This document shows positions 1-11,269 of a stretch of 64,000 nucleotides of DNA, piece by piece. The translations under genes were made by a program, and so were the position numbers. Below the pieces are notes generated by a model. The model did no database searches. It worked only from the letters and a program-made list of their open reading frames with translations, and was not told where the DNA came from. The DNA is from Eumeta japonica (Eukaryota > Arthropoda > Insecta > Lepidoptera > Psychidae). The stretch is taken from assembly GCA_005406025.1 (NCBI GenBank), contig BGZK01000106.1:372001-436000 (forward strand), in the 5' to 3' direction. Every line of letters begins with the position of its first letter. Position 1 is the stretch's first letter.

Positions 1-1171
1 ATATTATCAATGGCTCTCTTTCTTATACCGTACTGAATGAAGCGGTGTGTAATATGAACGGAGACGAGAACAGAAGGTAATCTATCGAAACTTAAATTAT
101 CATTCTCATATCATTAAAAAGAATTGTCATTGCTTATAGCGTCATGTCGTAGAACTTTGAGGTAATTACGGTAATTGCACAATGGCCTAACTTAACGTAA
201 CGTTTCAACAAAAGACGGATAAATTAGCCAGATCCTGTTACGTGACATTATGTGCATGAGATTAGATACGAGCACTACCAGGCTAAATATTATTTATATA
301 TTAAAACGCCAAGCATAGCTCGGTTGCCCAGTTACTTTTAGAATAACTTTCATAAAGAGCAAGCCACACACTTTTCGTTTAGATAAATGATCACGACATA
401 TACATGCATTTGCAGGAGTCACTATAAAGTAAATTTAATTTGTAACGTATGATACACTTTGACCTCCATCGGCTGTCGTTCAGCGAGGTTTTCACAGTTA
501 AACGTGTTTGATTAATTTACATTTTGGCAAGAGAATTAAATGCCTTTGAGATTGCTATAATTTGCACTAGACTAGATAATCTACGTAACATCCCGCTGCG
601 GGACAAGGATTTCTTCCTCTAAGAGGTAATCAGAACACGGTTTCCGCGCAGGACCAGTGCATACTGGGAACTTGACAGGTTTTATCATTATTTCTTCCTT
701 CATCGTTGAGTAATGAAATTATATTATTATGTATATGGTTTATAACCTATATCTGTCATTTAATATATATGAACATTAAGTCGTACAATTAAAACATCGT
801 CAATACAAACTCATATTTCTATCTGCCCACGAGTTGAGAAGCTGTATGTGAGGCAGACCGTTCGTCAGGGTTTTGCCTTAAACCGTGCACTAGCAAATTG
901 ACTGGAAAAACCAAGTCAGGTTCTTTTTCATAGTAAAGTTTTTGATGAGATTCACGGTCGTAATATTTATTAAGATTGCAGTGATGATGATCAATTTTAT
1001 GACAATTTATTTTTATTTGTTCAAATTATACAAGTAGATGTAATACAGAGCAATAAAGCAAAATAACATTATAAGCCAAATTTAATAAATGATCAATCAC
1101 TCATGTAAAACCACACGTGAAAATGAAAATATAAAATATTACACGAGCTCATGTGTTGTCGTAACACGTAA
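1..1171. other. Flank 3' of the RDH-like gene, no gene seen
   Basis: AT-rich sequence with no convincing coding frame. On the minus strand two AATAAA polyadenylation signals (1006-1011 and 1012-1017 read in reverse) lie about 160 bases past the stop codon of the dehydrogenase gene and could serve as its 3' end. Nothing else is recognised. Confidence 0.5.
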
Positions 1172-1885
1172 CTATAATTTCGGATCGTCATCCTTCAACT
1201 GCACCATCTTCTCGCATATCTCCCACATCTTTTTCGCTTTGTTCATATCGCTGGCAGAAGTCGATACACTTCTCTCTTGGCAGTCGGAGAAATATTTTCC
1301 ACTCACTTTGGCCAATTTTTCGTCGACGGCCAACATGACCGACGTCTGACAACCTTGTTCTGATGTTTTGAAAAAGCATTTGTTGATAATATATACAATC
1401 CAGCTCAACGGTGCTGGAATATTGCGCCATATCTCGGTGTCGACTATTCCTGGATGCAGGCAATTAACAGTGATTCTAGTGCCTTCCAATCTCCTTGCCA
1501 ATTCCATAGTGAATAGGATGTTCGCTTCCTTGGAAGCAAAATACAGATAAGCAGGTAAAATTGTTAATGGATTTGGATTGTTCAAGTTGTACGAAACGAG
1601 TCTATACAAAGATGAAGCTACGACTATTATCCTAGAAGGTGCTTTTCAGAAGATCAATAAGAAGATGCGTGAGAAAACGGTCCGTAAAGTTAGTGGACAT
1701 TGTCATCTCTATGCCATCGACCGACTTCTTCTTCTTGAAGGGTTCGGTAGCCTGCGTTGTGGATAAGCACGTCTAGTCTCTCCTCCGTCTTTTTATATCT
1801 TCAGCGAACTCTCGGATGGAGGCGAAAGAACTGAGATCAATTTCTTAACGATGACTTTAGTGTTCTTTGCTGTCGATGATTTTAT
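1172..1885 (-). pseudogene. RDH-like gene, terminal exon with about five frame disruptions
   Basis: The acceptor TTTCAG lies just upstream (minus strand). Reading the family-conserved segments in order requires frame changes near 1863, 1839, 1792 (an A5 run), 1748 and 1635. The segments are [71 protein letters not shown]. From 1609 to the stop at 1172 the frame is open and includes [14 protein letters not shown] and [13 protein letters not shown]. Because every segment is well preserved at residue level, single-base indels are the main damage. That pattern fits recent decay or uncorrected read errors. Confidence 0.72.
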
Positions 1886-2060
1886 CTGAAATATTAATAC
1901 AAACTATTTTAAATTTATTTTGATTTCCCCTATGAAAATTTAAATAATGTTTTCAATGCGATTTTCGACAACCGCGTTTTATTAGATCTTGATATTTGAA
2001 CGTCCTAGGAATATATTCTGACCATTTCCCGTGATGTCTGTTCTCCTCCCTCTCTCTCAA

Positions 2061-2098
<38 letters not shown>

Positions 2099-5000
2099 TG
2101 TGTTTTTTTTTTTTTTTTATAGCGAAGGAAATTCCTTTACGAATCTCGGGCTTAGATGTTTTGCCTGGTATGTCGGACTCGAACATTAACTTAAGGAAGG
2201 TGTCGTGTTAATGCTAATACCGACTAAAACCTCCGCTATCCTCTGAACTCTGATCCCCCACGGTATCCGCCGCTAGGCATTACTTCGTGGGGGGAGGATT
2301 TAGCTACTGCTTTTTCTTCTGCTAGCTAAGATGTTATAACTTCTTTCTTCTAGTTGTTGTCACTTGCCCTTTTCCTTTCGATGGAACGCAAGTCTATGAG
2401 GACTTCTGTTGCAAATGTGCTGATGGCGTTCCAAGAGGCTTTTGATGACAACATTGCTTCTACTATCGTCTCTGGTTGAATACTCTGCTGCAAGACATTT
2501 TCTAGTTGATCACGCTGTGGATAAAATCGTGGACACTCGAAGAAAACATGCTTCGCATTTTCGATTACTCCTGGGCAGGACGGGCATTCCGGAGAATTGT
2601 CGTGCTTGAAACGGTGTAAATACTCTCGAAAGCAGCCATGTCCTGATAGCATCTGTGTGAGATAGAAGTTGACCTCACCGTGACTCCGGTTCAGCCAAAC
2701 ATCAATCCGCGGTATGAGGTAGTGCGTCCACCTGCCTTTCTCTGCGGCATCCCATTGACGCTGCCAACGTGCGATGCTCTTCTGTCGTTCTTCTATCCTG
2801 AGTTCTTTAGCGCTCGATGTGGTTGTCGTCTTTCGATGGTAAAGGTTCCGTCTTTCCTTAGCTAGGACTCGTAGAGGTAGAGTCCGGAAATGACGCACAC
2901 AGCTTCCTCAGATACGGTGCGGAAAGCGCTTGCGACTCGTAGTGCACTCATCCGATATATTGGTCCAGCCTTTCTCCACGAATCTTGCGTTTCTAGTGCG
3001 TCAGCCCAAATGGATATTCCGTAGGTGAGCACCGACGTGACTACAGATGACAATAATAGCCGTCTACTCTGCTTTGGACCTCCGACGTTCGGCATCAGTC
3101 GTGCGAGACTAGCTCTTACTGCTGATGCTTTAGTACAGACGTGTTCCACTTGCTGCTTAAAGTTGAGTCGGGCATCAAGCTTCACCCCCAGATATCGTAT
3201 ATGAGGTTGTGATGTGATTTCTTGGTCTCCGACTTTTAGCGTAATTGTTTCAATTTTTTTCCGGCTGGTAATAAGCACTGCTTCGGTCTTCTGCTTGGCC
3301 AGTTGTAAGTTCACTGAATCCATCCACTGGTTGATCTGTTTAAAAGTGATGTCAAACAGATGTTGAATCTCGTCGAGATGTTTGGCGACGATCACTGCGG
3401 CAACATCATCTGCATACGCTACAAGTTTGACACATCTTGGAAGATTCAATCTCAGAAGACCATCGTACATGATATTCCACAGGAGTGGACCGAGAACAGA
3501 GCCCTGCGGAACACCACCGGTTACATCATATTCTTTTGGGCCATTCTTCGTGTCGTATTTCAGCACTCTATCTGTGAAGTAACTAACCACTAGTCTGCGC
3601 AGATATGCTGGCACGTTCTTCTCGTCGAGAGCTTGCATGATGCAGTCCCAATTGGCGGAGTTGAAAGCATTTCTGATGTCCAACGCAGCTACCAGGCAAT
3701 ACTTCTTCGCTCCACCCTTCCATCTTGTTCCTGCGATGGCCTCCTTCGCTGTATTAACAACCAGACTGATTGCGTCCAGGGTCGATCGTCCTTTCCGAAA
3801 TCCATACTGATTGTCTGCGAGGTGGGTCGACTACTGCATCTATTCGCTGGTGAATTATACGCTCGAATATCTTGCCCGCCGTGTCTAACATGCAGAGTGG
3901 ACGGTAAGATGACGGTTCTTCTGGTGGTTTCTTACCTTTCGGTAGCAGTACCAATCGTTGCTGTTTCCACTTACGAGGAAAAGTCCCCTCCTTGAGGCAT
4001 GAGTTGTAAGCTTCTAGGAATAATGATGGTGCTGCCTTTATGATGGTCTTCAAGGCTATATTCGGAATTCCGTCCAATCCCGGCGCTTTATTATTCCCTA
4101 CGCGATTACAGGCCTCCAGCAATTCTTCTTCAGTGACAGGTGGAATGTCGTCCAGTTCGCCTGGCTCTAACTGATAATCAAAGCTGCGTTGTTGTGGAAA
4201 CAGTGCAGTGACGATTTTCTGAAGAAGTTGAGGGCACGTAGGTGACGGCATTTGTTGTTTCTTCAGGTGGGTCATGACCACCTTGTAAGGCCGACCCAGA
4301 CGTCTTTGTCCACCTCGTGTATAAGCTCTTTCCAGCATCTACTTTTGCTCTCTTTATGGCCTTATTTAGTTCATGACGAGCTTTTTGTACTCTGCAATCA
4401 GCACTGCAGAGTTAGGTCGTTTATAGCTACGCTGAGATATTCTTCTCTTTCTATGACACTCTTTACGGAGGTTGCTGATGTGGTCGTTCCACCAATGTAC
4501 CGCAGGTCTTGAATTCATAACACGTTTGCGAGGCATACTGGCATCACAAGCTTGCGTTACTCGCATCATCAAGGCCTTAGTATGGTCTTCTGCACATTTA
4601 GTCTCGATCGGATCACTATCGAGAGCTGTTAGTAATACTTCTGGGTCAAAGATTTCACCTTCCAACCAATGGTGTTGGTTTGCTTGATAGGTCCCCTGAG
4701 GTTCCGGTCTTTAGATGTTTCCCAGAGTATCGCATGATGGTCGCTTGCAGTGTAGATGTCTAGTACTACCCAGCTGATGCTACCTTTAGCAAGGCTGGTA
4801 CTGACAAAAGTCAGGTCTACAATCGAGCTTGCGTCACCTTTGGTGTAGGTCGGCCTGTCACCACTGTTGAGCAAGACAATATCTAGTGTAGAAAATGCTT
4901 CAAGTAGTTCTCTTCCTCGTGCATTAGTCTGCTTACTGCCCCAGTCCACTGCCCAGGCGTTGAAGTCCCCGGCTATCGCCACTGGATGATGTTGCTTCGC

Positions 5001-8000
5001 ATCCTCGGTCAGTCGATCCAAAAGTCAGTAAATTCAGCAATAGAGGCTAGGTGGTGCGTAGCAGCTGTAGTAACGGATGCCATCTACTGATGCTGCTACA
5101 AAGCCAGCGCTGCCATTGTTAACTGCACTCTGGAAAGGATTACCACAGGCCCAGATCACTGCTTTGGTGGTGACATCCGTCCCCAAGGTTGTCCAGCTAG
5201 ATGTTTATATGGCTCCGACAAGATCACAAGATCAACTTGCAGCTCTCGTACTGTTTGCATAAGCAAGTCATGCGCAGCTTCGCAGTGATTGATGTTAAGC
5301 TGCAGTATCTTCATGTTCGTTTGTTCGTCAGCTTCTGTAGTGCTTCTTGGAAGACCGGGCATCGACCAGAACCAGACTGATGAGCGGTATCCTGGGAGCC
5401 GGATTTTTCTGCACATAAAACACATTTCGACTTATTTGGGCATTGAGCAGCCTGATGACCTGTTTGCCCACATTTGATGCAAAGCCCAGATCGGTTGACC
5501 TCACTTTTACATTGAACAGTAGTGTGTCCAAAGTGCCAACACTTGTAGCATCGTAGTGGAGTCTTCACTGCTCTGATACGGCAATTCACCCAGCCGATTC
5601 GTATCTTGCCTTTCTCTCCGAGTATCTTCTGCGCTGTTGCTGCTGGTAAGCGTACAGAGGCGGTCTGGGTGCCTCTGTAGGCTGGACGAATTTTAATGAC
5701 CTCTTCAGGTATCTTATAGTCATCCCCAGCTGCCTCTTGTAAGGCCTCCCGGACATCGTTCTTAGTTGTTTCCTCGTCAATGTCCCGGATCTCAAGCTGT
5801 TCTTCTGGGCCTTTACAGATGACTTGGGCTTCTTCTTTAAGGATGCTCTGGATAGTCTTCAGCAGAGCCTGTCCCTTATCTGCGCTCTTTCGGGAAAGCG
5901 TTATAAGCATATTCCCATTACTTGTCTTCTGGACCTTGTCAACCACGTCACGGGTCTGATCTTGTGGGACATCTTTTTTAATTCGACGCAGTATTTCGAC
6001 ATATTTAGCCTTCTCAGCAGGTCGAATGATTAAGGCGTCCGGTCTGATGAATTTTCGCGGTTGTTTCCGCTTAGGCTCCGGCCGAGATTTGTTTGCCGGT
6101 TGTTTCGGTAACCGCTCTTTGGCTTGCTTCTTTTTCTCTTTTTTAGACAAGACTTCTTGCCAAACGTTTTCACGTTTTCTCTCGGTCTTCTGTACTGTCG
6201 TTTTCGGCTGTGGGCTAGGTCCAAAGTCTCTCAGCTTCTTAGTAGTGCGCACTGTTCCATCCTCAGGAGAATTTTCCTTTTCGCCTTCCTTACCTCTCGG
6301 TTGTCTTGGGCAGTAGACTCAGTGTCTGCATCTGTCTCTAGTTCCATCTCCGTGTTGGTGTCGGTAGTCACATCGTTCGTCCGAGGAGGTGGTGTTCTCT
6401 TCGCTGGAGACCTCTGGGAGGTCTTCTGTCGTTCACCCTGCTCCTGAGTTTCCAGCTTCTGGGTATCTCGAACACCTTCGATGCTCGCCAGCTGGTTTTG
6501 ATCGGTTTATGGACGTTCACTTTTGGGTCTGCAAAGCCTCGTAAGTCTTTGATGAGCTTTCCCAGGATATCCATAGCTTGCTCCTTGGTGAACTCCAGGC
6601 CAGACTCTAGTGCTGCCTTTAAAGCGTTCCGTCCTTTGCCCGAAATCCGTTCCTCTTTAGAGACTGAGACTGATAAGACCTTCATCAGTTTTTCCGTTTC
6701 TGCGCTTCGATTGCGCGATGTTTGATGGGCAGTTTGCCCGCTTGTTCCACTTTCATCTTCTTGTGTGTTTTTCAAATATTTTTCATCTTTGATCCCACGA
6801 GTACAGGAAATAAATGTCCACTCCAGCAGAGCCCACAGTGATACTGGAGTAAGGCCATAATACGCCCAGGTTGGACCAGGTGCCCTGGGGTTGAACCGTA
6901 AGAACGCCTGTTCCTCAGCGCCATTCAGTCTTCGTGACGGTTCCGCTCTTGACTTGGGGTAACTTTTATAGAGGGTTTCTACCTCGCGGCCCGTTCAGTT
7001 AAGCCTAGACCACCGGTGCCAGAGACATGACCGTAGCATTACGGTTGTTGTTCATTAGCGTTACCCAGGGCACGTATAGGGTAAACCTATGGACGCGAAC
7101 AACTCTGCTCCCCTGTGTGTGTGGGTGTGTGCGTGTGCGTGTGTGCGTGTGCGTGTGTGTGCGCGTGCATGCATCTATGTCTGTGAATCTAATCAGATGT
7201 TTTTTTAACAAAACAATGTCGTTCGAGATACGTCGAAATGCGAAAAAAAAAAGGGTTTTCTTTTCAAAATTATTAGTTTGATACTCGATCATCTTTTTCT
7301 GCTTAAGAAACTGCGTCGAAAGTTAACAACACGTTCGAAAAATATCGTTGTTCAATTATTAAGAAAAATGTATTTTTTATATTTAAATTCAGGTCTTTGA
7401 GCTGGAAGAGATCAAAAAGTATTATAACTATATTATTGAACTCGAAGAGATCGAAAGACCACTTGAATTTTTAGTTCATTATATTTTTGAATGCTTTATG
7501 TTCGAAAGTAACAAGAAATTTACGGTCGGCCTGTGTGGTCAATGATCTTTTGAATTTTTGAACCGAAAAAGCTCAAGTGCTTAAGTTGTTTATAAGCACT
7601 TGAGCATTTTGACATCAAAAATCGAATTTTTGAACTAGAGGAGCTCAAATAAACATTGATAAATGTCATAGCGGGAAGTTTTAGGGATGGGCTGCTGGTT
7701 AAACCGTTTTATAGATTTTTCTAGATTATGGCAGTTTAAAATTGACGTGTTTTGGGGACCGCAAAATATGGTTAAATTTTGAAGGTAATAGCTTGAATAC
7801 TGATTAATAGTTCCTTAAAAGGGGACATGCAGTACAACGCACGAAACTCCACCGCTCAAAATTGTCTGCGAATGTTGCAATGCGCAGGTTCAACGCAATA
7901 GGGTAAACAAGTCTTGTCTTTGGTAAAACCAGTTTCAGGAAACAATGTGAAGTAAATAAGTAAACATTTGCAACCTCTGAGCGACACGACAGTACACAGA

Positions 8001-9846
8001 TATTTAGAAACGACACAGTGTATAAATATAAATAAAACTGAAGAGTCTGTCTGTGATTTTAAAAGAAGCGGATGGTTTTAGAATCCATGGTACAATGGTT
8101 CATATGTATAAAGCATTCATTTTTATATATTTTTTTATTTGCCAGTCTGTCTCTTCGTAACGGCTGAATTGACCTCGATGAAACTCTCACCGGAAGGTAG
8201 AAGAGTTTATTGGACTACACGTAGTGCACTCTTTATCTTGAAAATGTTTAGGGGGCCTATGTTAAATTGAAAAAAACTTGAAAATCAGATAATTGATCGG
8301 AACTGAATCAAAGGTGAAACTGGGATCGCGAACTAAAGTGATACAGAATTTTAAATTTAGATCGAAACCAGAATATAATCGGAATTGTGATCCTAGTGGA
8401 CACAGCGTCATCGGTCGATATAAAAGATACAGCAATTCATTCTGCATCCACACGGGCTAAGTTGTGGGTGAAAGCTAGTTCTAAATACATTACAACCTTG
8501 CGCGGTCTTTAGGTGTCGTGTACAGCCGTATTTGTGTTTCAGTAAATGGTAACGACTACCCTTGGACTTTGCCCTCAAAAACGTAAAACATACTGCCGTT
8601 CCCATTTCCGCTTTATTTCTGCAAAACCAGTAACATTTAATAGTGATTTCACACGTATAGATATAAAATGAATTTCCTTATTCTTTATCACAATAGTATT
8701 TACAGTAAGATGTATAGGTAATAGAGCGTTTGCCTGACCTACCTGGGTGCACTAGGTACTGCGCACATAAAAAAGGTATAAAAATATACGTGGCAACAAA
8801 GTTTTTGATTCAGAAGCCAACTCGTACTACTCGAAAGTTAAGGTGGTTTTGAGTAAAAAATTAAATAGGGCCATACCCTTTTAAACGGGTCAACATTAAA
8901 CCAGTATATCCCAAAGTTGTATTTTTTGAAACAAAAAAATAAGTGACAAATTCCCTGTGAAATTTTAATAGCGACTTAATTAGATAAAAGTACGCCACAA
9001 ATCTACTGAATGCGAGTGAGAGCAATGATCACGCTATAGCGTGATCGCTCTGCTTTCTTATTGGTCACCGATCACGTGATAAGATCACGGCTGTACCGGT
9101 TGAGCTGTTCTGATTGATATTTTCGACTGTACATTGATGTTCAATCAGATGTATTCAAATTAACTTAGAACGACAATTCCGTATTGGTGGGTAAGTTCAC
9201 GATTCGTTATCGAGACATAGCGAATTTGTTTTCCAAAAATCTCCGATGTGACAAGGTCTACGTTCGGCTTGTCGTTAAAACGTGTGTAATGCGTATTTAA
9301 AACGAGTTTATTCATATTAAGGGTCTAACGAAAAAAAAAAAATTATCTTATTTTTGATAATATTAAAAAAATAAATGTTTTTTAAAGTTACTCGAAAATT
9401 TTTTGTTTATTTTAAAGTATAAAAGGGAAAGTCAAAAAAGGACCAAGATGTGACAGAATATTTTTACGAAGCGGAAGAGGTCAAAAAGTGGCGGAGATAT
9501 GAAAAAAGGGTTGTGACTTATAGCAATGAAACTTCATCGAAACTAGCCGGTCACCTTTGACGGAGTTGGCCGCTTCCACATTCCTGCAGGCCATGACGAC
9601 TCTGGCGCCTCTCTTGGCGAGCTCACGCGCCGTCTCTTTTCCTATGCCGCAGTTCGCTCCCGTCACCACCACCGTCTTCCCATCCATTCTGGATTCGTCC
9701 TTGAATATTCCGCAGGTGAGCTGGGCGTACAGACGTATCGCTGCCACCGGAGCGAGCAGACTGGCCAGTTTCAGAACATATTTGAGGTTTATCCTCGGAG
9801 TTATCCAGTACAGGTAATCAGATTTCCAAGCCTCGACCACGGCCAT
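1172..9846 (-). CDS. Retinol dehydrogenase 11-like short-chain dehydrogenase (gene span, two coding exons, frame-disrupted)
   Basis: The gene encodes a classical SDR of the RDH11-14 type. This family performs NAD(P)-dependent oxidation or reduction of retinoids or other lipophilic alcohols and aldehydes at the ER membrane. Exon 1 (9846-9555) supplies a hydrophobic N-terminal anchor and the cofactor motif TGANCGIG. Exon 2 (1885-1172) supplies the HNAGY motif (variant of NNAG), the VVASS serine and the YFASK catalytic Tyr/Lys pair, then a terminus ending DDDPKL. Together they give about 335 residues, normal for the family. The junction is phase 1, joining a GTGACC donor to a TTTCAG acceptor. 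The first part of exon 2 needs about five frame changes, whereas the last 440 bases are fully open. This is either a recent pseudogene or an assembly problem. Family assignment is firm; substrate is unknown. Confidence 0.8.
2041..2102. repeat. (TC)n/(TG)n microsatellite at the 3' edge of the LINE
   Basis: A run of TC dinucleotides passes directly into 11 TG units (2081-2102), then into a 16-base T run. Read on the minus strand, the LINE ends in poly(A) and is followed at once by (CA)n then (GA)n. It is the partner of the TG/CA array at 7114-7170 and marks the insertion target. Confidence 0.85.
2119..2349 (-). other. 3' UTR of the R1-clade LINE
   Basis: About 230 bases lie between the ORF2 stop and the poly(A) tail. 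They contain no coding frame. GC content is higher than the surrounding host DNA, matching the element rather than the intron. Confidence 0.6.
2350..5314 (-). pseudogene. LINE ORF2: endonuclease / reverse transcriptase, frameshifted
   Basis: The start ATG at 5314-5312 overlaps the ORF1 stop. Domains in order: AP-endonuclease ([15 protein letters not shown] and LVILSEPY at the N-terminus, then [14 protein letters not shown], and [11 protein letters not shown] for the catalytic Asp/His pair); an RT domain with [32 protein letters not shown] and the AYADDVAAV catalytic box near 3380; then a thumb and a C-terminal finger ([18 protein letters not shown], near 2600-2540). The frame is broken at about 5150, 5020, 4640, 4350, 3720 and 2880. 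The open stretches are long enough that the residue sequence is well preserved. On a functional copy this protein would nick the target and prime cDNA synthesis. Confidence 0.85.
5311..6775 (-). pseudogene. LINE ORF1: gag-like RNA-binding protein, frameshifted
   Basis: The C-terminal portion (6252-5311) is intact and holds two canonical knuckles, [14 protein letters not shown] and [14 protein letters not shown], plus a third variant starting CVLCAEKSG. This is the R1-clade gag arrangement. A Lys/Arg-rich central region precedes it. The N-terminal part (6775-6368) is in another frame, so there is one break around 6370-6250. No ATG opens this frame: it runs open upstream to 6994 without a methionine. 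ORF1 proteins bind the element RNA and direct it to the nucleus and target. Confidence 0.8.
6776..7113 (-). other. LINE 5' region, partly open in the ORF1 frame
   Basis: From 6994 down to 6776 the ORF1 frame stays open for 73 codons with no ATG, and the encoded string is Trp/Pro-rich (for example [18 protein letters not shown]). The outer 120 bases are non-coding. The 5' end abuts the TG/CA array. The internal Pol II promoter expected for such elements cannot be located by eye. Confidence 0.5.
7114..7170. repeat. (TG)n-rich imperfect microsatellite at the 5' edge of the LINE
   Basis: TG/CG-interrupted dinucleotide array (tgtgtgtgtgggtgtgtgcg and onward). Minus-strand reading places (CA)n immediately before the LINE 5' end, as expected if the element landed inside an AC microsatellite. 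Confidence 0.85.
7666..7712 (-). repeat. Terminus of dispersed element family F (copy 1)
   Basis: Reverse complement shares the ACGGTTTAACC...CCATCCCTAAAACTTCCCGCTATGA signature (split here) with sequence at 23009-23060 and 58905-58950. It is the end of a short, probably non-autonomous element whose body extends left from here. Confidence 0.55.
7821..7905 (+). mobile_element. Fragment of the TIR element seen at 60965-61147
   Basis: Begins with the terminal sequence TGCAGTACAACGCACGAAAC and stays similar for about 80 bases to the reverse complement of the right half of 60965-61147. The opposite terminus is not found, so this copy is truncated or diverged. Confidence 0.6.
9027..9046. repeat. 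Perfect 20-bp palindrome
   Basis: GATCACGCTATAGCGTGATC equals its own reverse complement. It lies in the RDH-like intron. No function can be assigned. Confidence 0.7.
9555..9846 (-). CDS. RDH-like gene, exon 1 (Rossmann cofactor half)
   Basis: The chosen start is the ATG at 9846-9844 ([14 protein letters not shown]). It follows a possible CCAG acceptor, so a 5' UTR intron is likely. Residues about 20-42 are hydrophobic (a membrane anchor typical of RDH11-like proteins). [12 protein letters not shown] gives the TGxxxGxG dinucleotide-binding motif, followed by [17 protein letters not shown]. The exon ends AAAG before GTGACC, leaving phase 1. No frame break is seen here, unlike in exon 2. Confidence 0.78.
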
Positions 9847-9861
9847 ATCTGGAAGATTCAC

Positions 9862-11260
9862 GAGAAATACATAGTAAATTACAGCGTACTAAAATCGAAT
9901 TATGTATATCTCATCACTTTAATTTTAATTTATAAAATTTAATTTAATTCTTGTGTATATAAATTTATACATTCGTATTTCGTTAATGGCCTTAACTGTG
10001 TATATGCGAATTTTTACTTTGATAAAATTTTCAAGTATATCTACATGGATGTCGTCCTTGTAAAACGAGATGAAAAAATTTTGAAACATGTTTTATTTAG
10101 CACCACTTTGTTCGATTTTCAACAAAAAAATGGCACTGTATGAATAAAATATATGGGTAAAGTTTGTAATTATATAATATTGTTATGTGCGTCTAAATAT
10201 TTATTATTGGAAATAAACCTAAACAACTATTACTCTGGGAATAGACTTTAGCTGAAGCCCAACCGATATAGTACGAATGTCGGTAGTCCTTCTTGTATGG
10301 CTCGTATAATGCTAGTCAGTCGTGGAGGTGGACAATTACTGTGAATTGGTTATGAAATCGATTTTTTTTTTTATAATATATATAATTTTTCAGCTCTTTC
10401 GTTATTGCTATGAAACACTTTTTAAATTTGTTTCTAAGTCTTGTGAAAAACAATTATAAATAATATTTAAATAGTAAGTTAAAAAATTTGTAATTGTAAA
10501 CACGGTTACACTTTACAATAATTTAACTAATTTTACAACTTCGTTTTTACTTAAAACTGTTCAATGAAAACGATTGTTTAATTATACATGAAATGATTCA
10601 AGAAAAAACAACAAAACAACGTTGATAAAAACCGCAATTTAAATAAAACAAATACCTATTAAATAGACAATTACCTGTGCTCGCACGCTTTGTGCGCGTA
10701 AACCTGAAATGAATACTAATGGTCGAAACAAAAGTATTGAGTTACGAACAAGTATAAATACATTTTTATTAGATGAGGTAAATATGGATGTTTTTACATA
10801 TTTCGAGGCGAGGGTCTCAAACCACACGAATTGGGAATCGTACTTACTAACTAATAATACACGGTGCACTTATCAATACTAAATCTACGGGAAATGTGTA
10901 TATAAGTCGAATTATCGAATTCAATTTTATAATTAAATCTATTCACTTTCTATATAAAAAAAGGATTTTCGGATCCATTTTAGGATCCTAAGTAAGTTTC
11001 TAAATACTTAAAGAGGGAAGTTACTATATGTGTATGTGCGCGTGTACATTTAAAGGTGACACTTAAAATTTTTAAGCCACTTCGAAACTGTGAAATAAAA
11101 AAAAACGTATTTAACTTTTAAAAATGGTACTCTGAGTCTACCTTATTATGTATATTGTATTCATTTGCCATTTGTTTTTATAAATTGGCAACAAAAAGAA
11201 AATTACTTGTCTAACTTGAATTTAACGCAAGAAAGTTTTCATAAAACATTTTTTTATGAA
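9862..11260. other. Upstream region of the RDH-like gene, no gene seen
   Basis: AT-rich. If the gene has a 5' untranslated exon it would lie here on the minus strand, but no promoter or exon border beyond the CCAG near 9849 can be supported. Confidence 0.4.
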
Positions 11261-11269
11261 TTTCGTTGG

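Larger units (their letters stand above)
2103..7113 (-). mobile_element. R1-clade non-LTR retrotransposon inserted in an (AC)n microsatellite, decayed
   Basis: The element has two ORFs in R1 order. ORF1 is gag-like with three C-terminal zinc knuckles. ORF2 has an AP-like endonuclease, a reverse transcriptase and a C-terminal CCHC-like finger. The ORF1 stop and ORF2 start overlap as ATGA (5311-5314). The 3' end is a 16-base poly(A) tail, and both outer borders abut CA/TG dinucleotide repeats. The length of about 5.0 kb suggests a near full-length insertion. Several frameshifts make this copy inactive as sequenced. It lies in the RDH-like intron in the same orientation as the gene. In the R1 clade, the Waldo and Mino lineages are known to target (ACAY)n and (AC)n microsatellites, so membership there is inferred from target and domain order. 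Confidence 0.85.
7171..9480. other. RDH-like intron remainder, repeat-derived
   Basis: No host coding exon seen. It contains GAGCTSGAAGAGATC-type repeated words at 7390-7480, the terminus of a dispersed element (7666-7712), a solo fragment of a TIR element (7821-7905), and at 8040-8250 a segment with the gtctgtctgt...gatgaaactctcaccgg flavour common in lepidopteran interspersed repeats. A perfect palindrome lies at 9027-9046. Confidence 0.45.

Noticed and set aside
1953..2186. Minus-strand ORF with His-Thr and Arg-Glu repeats
   Set aside because: It is the translation of the (TC)n/(TG)n microsatellite and the LINE poly(A), not a gene.
5077..6725. Plus-strand ORFs across the LINE
   Set aside because: All are shadows of minus-strand gag and RT sequence with the coding motifs.
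7005..7292. ORFs on both strands across 7.0-7.3 kb
   Set aside because: They are translations of the TG/CG dinucleotide array and the LINE 5' end, with repeated Cys-Val or Thr-His residues.
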